64,000 bases of DNA from Paralithodes platypus (lineage: Eukaryota; Arthropoda; Malacostraca; Decapoda; Lithodidae): the NCBI GenBank assembly GCA_032716605.1, contig CM064572.1:41500982-41564981 (forward strand). Direction: 5' to 3'. A program made the translations under genes and the position numbers. The notes beneath the pieces are model-generated. The model saw only the letters and a program-made list of their open reading frames with translations, searched no databases and was not told the origin of the DNA. Positions 32,945 through 43,940 of this stretch are shown one piece after another. Each line of letters starts with the position of its first letter. The stretch's first letter is position 1.

Positions 32945-33400
32945 CAAGCACTTTCCACCAATAAATTATCGAGCAAAAATGCAAGCACTTTCCACCACTA
33001 AATTATCGAGCAAAAATGCACAGGGCTGAGGGAGCATGGCGACATATGCTCGACCAGTAATGAAAGTTTTTTCACTAAGAAACACTAATACAAGGTAAGA
33101 TACACTACTTGAACTGATAAATAGCAATATAATTGACTGATATTTATATGAAAGTGATCCACAAACAAGCAAAACGTATAGGCAAAAAGCATGGCCCCTC
33201 GTGGGCTGCACCACCTTGGTCACGTAGCCTACACCAGAGAATGCTCGACCAGTAATAAAAGTTTTTTCACTAAGAATCACTAATACAAGTAAGATACACT
33301 ACTTGAACTGATAAATAGCAATACAATTGACTCTACAGTATATGGTATGAAAGTGATCCACAAACAAGCGAAACCATGGCCCCTCGTGGAGCCCACTTGG
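32945..33400. repeat. Two nested tandem duplications
   Basis: A 37-bp unit 'aagcactttccacca...aaattatcgagcaaaaatgc' occurs twice in 32945-33020. A unit of about 190 bp, starting 'tgctcgaccagtaat.aaag' at 33047 and again at 33241, is repeated with small indels. It includes the 'atggcccctcgtggg' motif. No coding capacity. Confidence 0.8.
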
Positions 33401-33850
33401 TCACGTACACCAGACTAGAAAAAAACCATCACTAACATGGTTATTATACCCTAAACAAGAATAACACAATAATCCATCGATAACCCAACGATATAGCACT
33501 TCGTTTGGGTTATATTTGGGCGGTAATACCAGCCAGGCTGGGCAAAATGGAGGCCCCTTGGTTTAAAGGGCCACGCACACCAACCTAGTAGACTGGCTGC
33601 TGGGAAGAGACTGACTCTCTCTAGCACCGTGGGGCCCTCACAGGGACGCTAGGGGGTTGCTAGATGTTTCCACATGTACATCTAACTTATCGGACTTACC
33701 AGCCAAAAGACCGGCTCAATTGCGTCATAAACTTATTTTCTGGCAATATAATAAGTCCATATGACGCGATCGCATCATATGTGTTTTTGGTTCACTCTGC
33801 CATATGACGCGATCGCGTCATATATGTCTGAAGGAGTTAAGTTTGCGAGT
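33401..33850. other. 3' flank of the second Academ-like gene, with palindromes
   Basis: No genes. A perfect 22-bp palindrome built around GCGATCGC lies at 33802-33823. A near-identical 22-24-bp copy with one mismatch lies at 33759-33782, both just behind the stop codon of the gene 33851-46513. No TIR pairing with the other side of that gene was found. Confidence 0.6.
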
Positions 33851-35648
33851 TCAGTTCTGAGAGCACTCCCCGTTACAAGCACACAGTGGTGTGCATTCCA
33901 GACTGGCCTTCTTGCACTTTCACTTCTGGTTGCAGCCCTTCTGGCATTTGCAGGAGACAAGCTCCCGGCAGACCTTGGATGCCTCGGGGAGCGTTGTCCA
34001 GAGAGGTTCGTACATGTCGCTGGTCTTGATCCAACCCCAGTCGGTTGGTGATGGCAATGTTGCAGGACAGTTGCCCAGTAGTCGAACTGGGGGCAGGTCT
34101 CCGCTTTTTGCTGGCACCAATCGTCGAACTCCAGCTGTTCGTTGCGTGCGTCACCCAGCTGGTCAATGTAGTGGTTGCAGGCCCCGGCCCAGGCCACAAT
34201 GCAGGCGTGCTGCTGCAGGGTGAAGAGGGCTGCTGCTGTCACTTGATGAGCCCTCCTGGTTCGACTGACATGGGATGCCCGCAGGAAGGAGTCTGCTGTC
34301 CCGGCACTGGTGATCTCTGCCTGAACCAGTGCTTGCACCGATCTGCTCCCTTGCAGCCAGTCACCAAGGGTCTTCAATGCTGCCATCTCGATATGAAGAC
34401 CGCCGAAGAGGACGACAAACTTCTCTTCACCATACTCCTGTGGCCACTTCCACTGGATTTGCTTTGCCAAAGCAAGCAGCGGCTGGTCGAATGTGACCAC
34501 TGGAGTCTGGCCAGGGTTGAGATGTTCCACTGCAATCCTGACCATATCCACGGAGTGCTTGATCATTGCCACGGTGTGGGCGCTCTCCAGGAAGAGTGGG
34601 ACCAGTGCGGTGGGACAGATGGCCCGACTGGCTGGCATGTCCTGTTGGCTTGCGTGGTATGCAGCCCATGAAGTGTTCTCCACTGGAGAAGTTTTTGTAG
34701 GGCGACTTGGGTGTGTTTTAATCAGAGATGCTCTCTTTCAGCATGTTGCTTGAGGCCGCTGTTGCTGCTCAGGGATGTCACGCTGGTAGCCGGCACGGGG
34801 GTGTTCTTGATGCTGCCGATGGATGGGACATCTGTATAGCAGTGCGGCAAACGGTCAACTGTTTTGAGGCCTCTTTCGTTCGGCCCTCCGAGGATGATGA
34901 TGCTGCAGTCAATGCCGGCCCCAGGGACCGCAGGGTGTTGCATGAGGGAAATAGCAGTCCCATGGAATGACTGTTTTGCTGTGGTGGAACTTAGGTTGTG
35001 GTCGATATTGTCTACCGCGGCAGTCGTGAAGACTCTGCCTCTCATCTTGGGAGCGCAGACTACTTGTTCCTGGTGGTAGAGGCGGCAGGCACTGTTCCCC
35101 AGCTGTGTGGAAAGGGACAGGACCCGATCATAGGAGATAGAAATCCCCATGTGTGCCAGCCTGTCGACGAGCTCCCTCTTGCGCATGTGTGCATGTAGCA
35201 TTAGGCCGATGTAGGTTGGATCTGGCGTCTCCTGCGTGGTGGCGTGCCTGACTGGGCGAGGCGTACTGCCTGTGGCGGCCCGTTGGTGCATAATGCTGTT
35301 GAACTTGAGGAGCTGGGTGATGCTCAGTGCCGCTGGTGTTGTGCTTTCACTCTGGTGCTTGATACTGGGACCTTCCAAGATCATAGTGACCAAGGCAAGC
35401 AGCAATGGTGGCACGGAGTCCTGTTGGCATCCTGCAGGAACCCGTTGAACACCTTGGCATATCCGATGATGTGGCGTCTCACAATTTGGGCAGCACGCGC
35501 CAGGTGGACAGCATCAAGGTCTCTGTCCAGTTCACAAGCCTTTGCCAGGGCATTGCCAAGGTCTTCTTTGAATGCAAGAAGGACATTGCGCCCCTGGTGC
35601 TGTGCACACATGTTAGGAAAGTGAGCAAGCAGTCTCTGCTTAAGACGG

Positions 35649-37836
35649 TGTGACGCCTCCCGGCGTTAACAGAATGGTTGCGTGGGGCATTGCAATTCGC
35701 TAGCGCTCGCCAGGATGGGGGGATGGGCTACAGTTGTCCTAGAATGATCTGCTTTATTTTATTAGTGTCGTGTTGCCACAGACAGTCTAGAAATGGTCTT
35801 TGTTTTGGTCTGTGACCGCGCCTTATATTTTATATTCGCTATAATATAAATGTTGCTTGTGTGGGAGGCGAGCGAGAGACGGTGAGGGGGTACACCTGGC
35901 AGCGGGGTGAGCTATGACGCGGCTCGCTTGGGCAATGACGGCGTTGGCGGCCGGTGGTCAACTAGTCCCTTCCCATCGCGGCCGCGTGTGCTTTACCAGC
36001 TCAGAGCTTGCCTGACACGCGTATCGCCTACATCCTTTGCAATTCTGTCCCCCATACTCGCCACTTTGCATACTATTTCTCTCTCTCGACTTCTCCTTTC
36101 TCATTCTCTAATCTTTATTAAACTCAACATACCTTCTGGTTTCAGCATAGACGTTCACCATCGGCCAGTCGTATTGTACGCGAAGCTCTCAGATATTTCC
36201 ATGTATTAGATTAAGGAGGTATTATGCTTTATTGAGGTTTGGAGAGACGGACTTTTCCGTATGTGTCCTCTCTCGGGAAGGTTGTAGACCGGTATATGTC
36301 TCCCTGGCAAGGTGTTGAGTGATTCTGCTGGGTTATCTAAAGCTAGACTAGGGGTAAGGTTACTGTGTCGTTGTCTCCGATGTGTGCAGTGTTAGCTAAG
36401 CCCTGCACGACATCGACAGGTACTGTGGGAGCCTAAGTTGTCTTCGGGTGGTTTTACTTTGCGAGAACAGCGCTGTGGTGTGAGAGGGCCATAGCCTATC
36501 CCTCACAACATAGTGCTGCCTCTTTGTGTTGACTTCTGAGGGATCGCCAGGATAGAACTAGGTACAAGAGACCTAGATTTATCAAGAGAGCATCCCCGTC
36601 ATATAACGTAATCTTCATTATACCACCTTCGGACAACATTAGGCTACGAGCCGCATGCTCACCCATTGTTGCCCTGCCTTGATACCCCAGCTAGACTTTA
36701 TTAACTGAGCAGACACTGGTTAGAGATAAGCCCCATTATTATATGTATGCAACATTATTATTCACTGCACTTTTGAGCCGAGGTTGTTGTTGAGTCGCAC
36801 AACCCTAGTAGGCTGTTGCGTTGTGTCACAAAGCATTTCTTTAGTTGTCGAGCATTACTACCTTTGCGCAGTCTTTATTATTCGCCTGCCTATTATTACT
36901 ATATGTCCTAGTATTTATTGTGACCCGTATTCTGCATTATAATTGTTCAAGATCTTTACGAACATCTTCCCAGCATCAGACTTATTTCAGAAGTTTCCAG
37001 TTGATGTTGCAGGACTAGCATTGCACTTTCTTTAATACAGGAGTGCCAGTTATTTGAGTATCTACTGTAACGTTAATTAACACCTTACGAGCGGCCTATG
37101 CGGTTTATTTATGTGTACCGCACAGCGGGGTGTTTTTAGCCAAAATAGGGCTGTTTACGTGATCATTTTCATGCCTAAATAAGACCCAGAATGTAAAACA
37201 AGTACCTATCCCTGAAAGGGCATAAACAGAGCTTTCGAATGACACCATAACGATCCATGTATGATGGATAGTTTTCTTGCAATAACCGTGCAACGCGAGT
37301 GCAAAAAGCAGGTAATTCGGTACTTTCAGTACATAATTGAGTATGTAGCGAGTGAGAGAGGGAGGAGGGAGCTGAGATTTGTGTCAGTAGGTTCGCCGCG
37401 GTGGTCTGGAGCAGTCATACGCTCGCTAGTCTCTTGCCACCACTTGTCTCTCTCTCTCAGCCACATTACGTGCTGAAATTGCCACTCGAGTTATGTCGAG
37501 CGCCGCCACATAGTCCAGCTTTATTTAACTCGACTTATGTTGCTCGCCGCTAAATAAGGGTTAATCACGTTAACTATCTTTTCTTTGTGTAACCTAATCG
37601 AGTAATCTTTTACTGTTTGAGAATAGGCTGTTTCATCGAGCGTCAGCCTAGTGTGTGTGCACCAGTTACCGAGTCATAGGATACCTCGTTGTCCAGGCAC
37701 GACTCAGGGCGGTAATGGTGTTTTGTTTTCCAGTGTTTAAGGCAGGGGTTGGATCTAGTGTTACCGTTGTTGCATTTTGCCATTATCTAGTCCAATGTTG
37801 AAGAGCCCTGTGTCTTTGAGAACCTGGATCGTAACA
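35649..37836 (+). repeat. Gypsy B 5' LTR (contains a MITE)
   Basis: Starts TGTGACGCCTCC and ends GATCGTAACA. Without the 480-bp MITE and its TTAA it matches the 3' LTR in length (about 1.7 kb). A TATA-like ATAATATAAA stands at 35841-35850, after an AT-rich 'ccttatattttatattcg'. Confidence 0.93.
37081..37560. mobile_element. TTAA MITE family 1, copy 2 (in Gypsy B 5' LTR)
   Basis: 480 bp between TTAA at 37077-37080 and 37561-37564. The 3' LTR of the same element carries the empty site 'aacgttaattaatcacg' at about 45363-45379, with a single TTAA. The insertion therefore came after Gypsy B. Ends CACCTTACGAGCGGCC and, inverted, CCCTTATTTAGCGGCGAGC. Confidence 0.95.
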
Positions 37837-38055
37837 AATGGCGACCTAGCTCAGGATCTTGTGAACTAAGAGATAATTGCAGGATTGTTGTGGTCATTTG
37901 TTTTATTGAGGAATATAGAGGGCACGTTATTTTTTTTTTGGCAAAGTAGTAAACACTTGAGAGTCTTCAGACATTTTTGGCAAGTGAATAGTGCTACATA
38001 AGAGTTTGGGGTACTTCTTTTCTGAATATTGTGGTGAGAAATTTTTGTGAGCATC
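37837..38055 (+). other. Gypsy B leader with primer-binding site
   Basis: Two bases behind the LTR stands TGGCGACCTAGCTCAGG (37839 on), the primer-binding site. The leader runs to the gag start codon at 38056. Confidence 0.65.
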
Positions 38056-40030
38056 ATGTCTTATACCGGGTCAGAGGAGAATGGAGACACAGTACGTAAT
38101 GTCGAGACTGAGGAACAACAGTATGATGAAAGGGTTAATCGGGTGAACTGTGAGGAGGATGCTAGGATATTTTTGCAATGGCCTGTTACTGCCGAGCGGT
38201 TGGAGGGTATGGATCGGTACGGTCTTCAATGCCTGGCCACAGCTATCGGTCATGCGGTTACTAGCAGCATGACCAAGGATAACTTGATAACGTGTGTACT
38301 GGGCAGGGTGACTGGTGAGCGAGATGGGTTGAGTGCTCAGAGCCCTTCGGCTATGCTTCCCCTACACTCGACTCCCAGCCATCCCAGTAGTTTGCCAACC
38401 CCGGGTACGCTTCCACAGTTGGGTGGTGACTGACAGGGTGGGTTGCCCCTGGGGGGACCACCGGTAATTTCAAACATTGTAGCACCTTCAACTCCTCCAG
38501 GGTTAACTCCAGAATTATTGTATCAGCTCGAATTAGCTAAGATCGAAGAGAGAAAGGCTATCAGGGTATCTGAGCTTCAGCTTCACCAGCAACAAAGGGC
38601 AGGTGAGCTCCAGCAGCAAATAGAAATAGCCAAGATAGAAGAGAGAAAAACTATCAGTCATGAGCACATAGAGCTAGCAAAAATTCAAGCTGAGTCGACT
38701 AGGTACTGTGCCGACATGGACGTAGAGAAGTCGCGAGTAGAGGCAACGGGACAGCGACTTGGGGCTGGTAACCGTGTTCATGAGCAGTCTCTTTCGCACT
38801 TATTGCAACTGGTTCCGGTGTTTGATGAGAGTGGTGTAACAGAATTTTTCACACGCTTTGAGAAGAAGTGCCAGGAACACCAGTGGCCAGAGAATAAATG
38901 GGCAGCACTTGTATCCTCTAGATTAATAGGCAAGGGTCTTAAAGCCTACGATGCGTTGCCTATAGAGTCTTGTATTATCTATGAGGAACTCAAGGAGGCT
39001 GTCCTGAGAGCATACGAACTACAACCAGAGACGTACAGGTTGAAGTTCCGGGGTGTTACCAAGGGTCGGGAGAGCACCTTTTTGGAGCATGCCCGGGAGC
39101 TGTCTGATGCTTTTGGGAATTGGCTGAGGTCGGAGAAAGCTACTACGTTTGACGACATTAAACAGTTGGTGCTTTTAGAGCAGTTTTTCAAATGCACGGG
39201 CGGCGACCTGACGTTAAACCTTAAAGAAAAGCAACCAAAAACTCTACAGGAGGCAGCTGAGATGGCTGACCTCCGGCTATCACTAATTCGTGGGTGCGGG
39301 TCTGCCCAGCGTAGTGAGGCAGGTAACAAGGGGCGTGACGCCCCACCCCCCCGAGTTAGTGATATACCTTATGCAAACAAGTACAAGAGCCATGATACCA
39401 AGACTGACCACAAGACTAGCACCGTCCCATTTAAGAAGGGGCCGGGCCCTTCCCAGTACCAAGGGAAGCCCAAAGGGGAGTTGGAGTGTTATCATTGTCA
39501 TAAAAAGGGGCACTTTGCAAGAGTCTGTCCTAGCAAACCACCTACAGCAGCTGTGTCTTTGGCCTGCAACATTGGTGTGTCTCCGAAGTCATCTGAGTTT
39601 GCCCGGGGCAGTTCGTCAGAGGCTGAGGCACAGCCAATGCAGAAGCACCTGGGAGGCTCGAACCCTGCTCAGGATGTTTTTTGCGACCATAGAGGGCGGG
39701 GTTGCATGATGTGGGCGGGGCGCAAGCATGGAGTTGTTGTTGTTGTTCCCCAAGCTGCCTGGCCGAACAGCCCCAAGGCCCCTAGCAATTCCAAGGCCAT
39801 AACCGAGTGCCCCCACAGAACCCTCCCCGCCGACCACAATAAAGCCTGGGTGACCGAAGCCACTCCATGGCGGGGGGCTGAGGAGGGTGCGGAAACGCCC
39901 GGGAAACCAAAGCCCCACCCAGGGCCCTGTGCCCCTCAGCAATTATGAAGAGAAAGTTGAGGGGCAAGCATGGAGTAGAGGTCTTGCGTGATACAGGTGC
40001 TTCCCAGACTCTGATGAAAAACTTGACTGG
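38056..40030 (+). pseudogene. Gypsy B gag and protease
   Basis: Starts MSYTGSEENGDTVRNVETEE. A stop codon replaces Trp at 38431-38433 (Gypsy A has GGDWQGG). A helical, Glu/Gln-rich stretch follows (38530-38720). The capsid has a SCAN-like C-terminal domain at about 38940-39290 ('AVLRAYELQPETYRLKFRGV' ... 'LLEQFFKCTGGDLTLNLKE'). A CCHC knuckle is at 39487-39528 (CYHCHKKGHFARVC). The retropepsin motif 'RDTGASQTLMKN' starts near 39985. Between knuckle and protease a 229-bp insert (39735-39963) brings a stop at about 39946. Gag makes the particle shell and binds RNA; the protease cuts the polyprotein. Confidence 0.88.
39735..39963 (-). mobile_element. SINE-like insert in Gypsy B gag-pol
   Basis: Flanked by exact 13-bp duplications GCAAGCATGGAGT (39722-39734 and 39964-39976). 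Removing the insert and one duplication restores the frame into the protease as in Gypsy A. On the minus strand it ends in (AAC)n behind 'CTGTTCGGCCAGGCAGCTTG', a 3' end also found at 28921-28985. Such a tail and target duplication point to LINE-driven retroposition. No tRNA-like head was seen in this copy. Confidence 0.85.
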
Positions 40031-43000
40031 CTACCCTATAAACGCGGCTCGGGTGGTGGTGGTGCAGGGTATTAATGCAACTCGGTCATACCCGCTGGTG
40101 CGGTTGGAGTTGGAGGTGGATGGTGTGGCACGTGAATTGGATGTCGGGATTGTGGAGAAACTGCCAGTGGAGTGCGTCGACCTTCTTCTCAGCAACGACT
40201 TTGCAATGCCCGCTTCTGAGATTCTACCCTTAGTCGTTGCCGAGAGGCCGGCCGACGTGAGTAGGGAAGAGCAAGAGTCGGTCGAGCGGTGCCAGACACA
40301 ACCCATGGCGTGTGTTGTCACCCGAGCTCGGGCAGCTAAAGTGTCACAGCCTAGTCCTCCGTCTTCAGACCAGCGGAGGAACGATCAACAGGAGGAGGCT
40401 AAAGCTGGAGTTGGTTTTAAGAGTTTTGACTCGGCGGCTCTCCTGGGTGATTCAGTATTAGCACCATTACTTAATTCTGGAGTAGCCCCTGGGCCTGTCA
40501 TCGAGAGTGACGAGGCTGGGCATGACGAGTCTCCACGACAGCAACGTTATGTACATCGAGAGAGACAGAGGGAGCAGCCCAGTATCGGGGAAGGTCATGC
40601 ATTGCTCCGGGAGCAGTTAGATCGCTTGGCACCCTCAGATATACGTCGGTTGCAACTAGAGGACCCTGAGCTCCAAACGTGTGCTAATGGAGCTGTAGAG
40701 CTCGACGAGGACGGCGATGCACAGCCAGGAGATTTTTTTTATTTAGAAGGCATCCTCTATAGGCGTTTTCAAGACCCTAAACGTAGTTGGCAAGAGGGGT
40801 CCGGAGTAGTGGACCAGTTGGTGGTGCCACGGGAGTGCAGGGATAGCCTACTGAGGTTGGCGCATGACATACCACTGGCAGGACATCTAGGGGTGAGAAA
40901 AACGGTGGCGGCTTTAAAAAAATTGTTTTGGTGGCCGGGGTTGAAGGGGCAGGTGGTAACCTGGATAGCAAGGTGTCATACGTGCCAGAGGGTTGGAAAA
41001 CCTAACCAAACAATTCCGAGAGCCCCGTTGCACCCCATTCCTGTCAGTGGACCGCCCTTCAGTAAGGTCATCATTGATATGGTCGGACCCCTACCCCCTA
41101 CTAGTGCCGGTAATAAATTTCTATTAACTATCATGGATGTGGCCACTCGTTATCCTGATGCATATCCAATGAGAAATGGCACGGCGAAAACTGTTGTCCG
41201 GAACCTGCTCTAGTATTGCTCGCGGTATGGTTACCCGCAAGAGGTGCAATCGGACCAAGGTTCTAATTGTACCTCTAATCTGTTCAAACAAACTATGATT
41301 CAGCATGGCATCAGCACTGTCGTCTTTTCTGCGTATCACCCGGAGAGTCAAGGGGTGTTGGAGAGGTGGCACGCCACGCTGAAAAGCATGCTTCGATGTT
41401 ATTGCGCAGAGAACGGAAAGGATTGGGACCTTGGTCTGCCGTATGTTTTGTTCGCGGCAAGAGAAGTACCTGGAGAGAGTTTCGGTTTCAGTCCGAATGA
41501 GCTTGTTTTCGGGCATCAGGTGAGGGGCCCTCTCCACATGGTGAAGGAGATTTGGGAGGGTACCGCTAAGCCATGTTCTATGTTGAGATACGTCATCGAG
41601 AGCAGAGAGAGAATGCTTAGAAGTCTGGAGCTGGCCGGGCGTAATTTGGTGAGTTCGCAGGCCCATATGAAGGACAGGTACGATACTAAGGCGAAACTCC
41701 GGGAGTTTCAGGTAGGTCAAGAGGTGTTGGTCCTGTTGCCTTTGGCCGGTCATCCTCTGGCTGCCAAGTACGCTGGGCCTTATCGGGTGGTGTCAAAGAT
41801 CTCCGATCTAGATTACCTCGTTGCCACTCCAGACCGGAAGAAGCGTAACCAACTATGCCACATTAATTTGTTGAAGGAGTATGTGAGGCGCCCACCTGAG
41901 TCACTAGCTGTCCCTGTGTTGACCTGCTGCGGTCATGGTGGAGAAGGAGAGGGGGGCAGCAATGATCAGGTGGATGATAACTGGGATTGTCATGTCTCGG
42001 CTGATCAGTGGGCGGGGAATTCGAGCCAATGTGCGCATGGTGCTCTGGCGCACCTGCCGGAGGAACAGCAGGTGGCAGTGCAGAGCCTGTTCGATTCATA
42101 CCCCACTGTATTTGCCGAGCACCCAGGCCTCACTACTCAAGCGGTGCATGACGTCGATGTAGGAGAGCACCCCCCCTTCAAGTCGATACCTTATCGGGTG
42201 CCACCCATTAAACTCCCAGCGCTCAGGGATGAGCTGGAGTATATGCTGGCGAGAGGCTTGATCGAGAAGGGAGCAGTACGGTGGACTTCTCCTGTCACTC
42301 GGCAGCCCAAACCTGATGGAAAAGTTCGGTTCTGCATTGACTTTAGGCGGTTGAACGGGTTGACCCCCACCAATGCATATCCTCTTCCCCGGGTGGATGA
42401 CAGTGTGGTTAAGATCGGGAAAGCAAGGTACTTGACCAAGGTAGACCTCGTCAAAGGCTACTGGCAAGTACCACTGTCTGAGCGGGCTAAAGAGGTGTGC
42501 GGGTTTGTGGTGGATGGCAGTTCTTACCGTTGCAACATGATGCCATATGGTCTGAAAAATGCACCGGCCACTTTCCAGAGCTTAATGAACGACATCGTAG
42601 CAGACATCCCAAACTGTACTGTCTACCTTGATGACGTGATCATTTATGACAACGATTTCCAAAGTCACTGTGAGCACATAGAAGCCTTATTTAGTCAACT
42701 TAGTAAAGCAGGCTTGGTGGTTAATCTTGGCAAGTGTGACTTTGTGCAAGCCACGGTGCAGTATCTGGGGTTTGTGGTTGGGTTAGGGCAGGTGAGCTCG
42801 CCCCAACAGAAGATACAGGCTATCGACTTGTTCTCCAGGCCGACCACCAAGCGGCAGATCATGAGATTTTTGGGCATGATTGGGTATTACCGCCGCTTTA
42901 TAAGAGGTTATTCTACTGTGTTAGCTCCTTTGACAGATCTACTAGCTAAAGATAAAAAGTTCCGCTGGGCACCTGAGTGTGAGCAGGCGTTTCGAGTAGT

Positions 43001-43439
43001 TAAACACCTTTTATGCACTCACCCTATCCTCAGGGCCCCGGACTTTGAACGACCATTTCAGTTGGCGACTGATGCCAGCGGAGTAGGGGCTGGTGCCGTA
43101 CTTTTGCAGACAGACGAGGAAGGTCTTGAGCATCCAGTCAGTTTCTTTTCAAAGAAATTTAATTCAGCACAGAAAAACTATTCGGTTGTTGAAAAGGAAC
43201 TGCTGGCAATCGTGTTAGCGCTCAGACACTTTGAGGTCTATGTTCCTGCCTATGGGCCAGTCGTGGTAGTGTATACCGACCACCACACGCTTAAATTCCT
43301 CAATCAATTCCACAACCGGAATATGAGGCTGACCAGATGGTCGGTCATGTTGCAAGAGTACAACTTAGACATTCGCCATACTGCCGGTTGTGAGAATGTG
43401 ATTGCGGACTGTTTGTCGCGGGTGGAGGATCCGGGGTAG
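40031..43439 (+). pseudogene. Gypsy B pol: integrase, RT, RNase H
   Basis: After the protease comes a linker. The integrase follows: HHCC finger around 40870-40995 ('LAGHLGVRKTVAAL' ... 'CHTCQRVGK'), first Asp in 'VIIDMVGPLPP', second Asp in 'SDQGSN', and Glu in 'YHPESQGVLERW'. The last two are exactly 35 residues apart. A stop at 41211-41213 replaces Trp between first and second Asp. The integrase C-terminal domain follows. RT begins near 42110 with 'FKSIPYRVPPIKL', then 'KVRFCIDFRRLNGLT', 'MPYGLKNAPATFQ' and catalytic YLDD at 42624-42635. RNase H ends the frame: 'LATDASGVGAGAVL', 'EKELLAIVLALRHFEVY', 'VYTDHHTLKFL', 'VIADCLSR'. Only the one stop disrupts pol. Confidence 0.92.
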
Positions 43440-43940
43440 GCTACCACAGTATGTTGGTATAGCCTCCTGTCTTGGCTCGCGGTGTATTTTTGCGCTGGTG
43501 CTTGTTGGCTCGCGTGTGTAGCATCAGCGTAGGGTCGCAGGGCAGGAGTTGTTGGCTTTGATTAGACGAAAATTAGGCTACATCTATAGTAGCCGCCAAA
43601 AACAACATTAAAAAAAAATATGAAAAATTAAATAAAAACTCTTTCTTTTGATAATTAATTTTAAGATAATATTGTAGCTGAGTACTGAGTGCAGATGATT
43701 TTCCCTCAGTAGGCTGTGCTTCTTAAAGCTCGCTCTGGGAGCACACTGTTATGAATTAATGTATTATATTTGGGAAGGGTGATAAGATTTTTTTTTATAT
43801 ATAAATGTTGTTGTATTTTTTTTGAGGAGACTGAGCTTGCATTCCATGAGTGGCAGAGTGGTTAGGAGTGGCAGATTCTAGCGACATTCTGTCTGTTCAG
43901 ATATGGGCCCATGGTTGAGTGTCCCATATCTTGGGGGGGG
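43440..43940 (+). other. Gypsy B 3' untranslated region with polypurine tract
   Basis: About 500 bases without coding capacity, ending CTTGGGGGGGG (about 43930-43940), the polypurine tract, directly before the LTR. Confidence 0.7.

Noticed and set aside
37105..37293. About 60-residue frame conserved in several places ('MHGYCKKTIHH')
   Set aside because: It recurs only because the MITE is multicopy; no start context, and frame disrupted in other copies.
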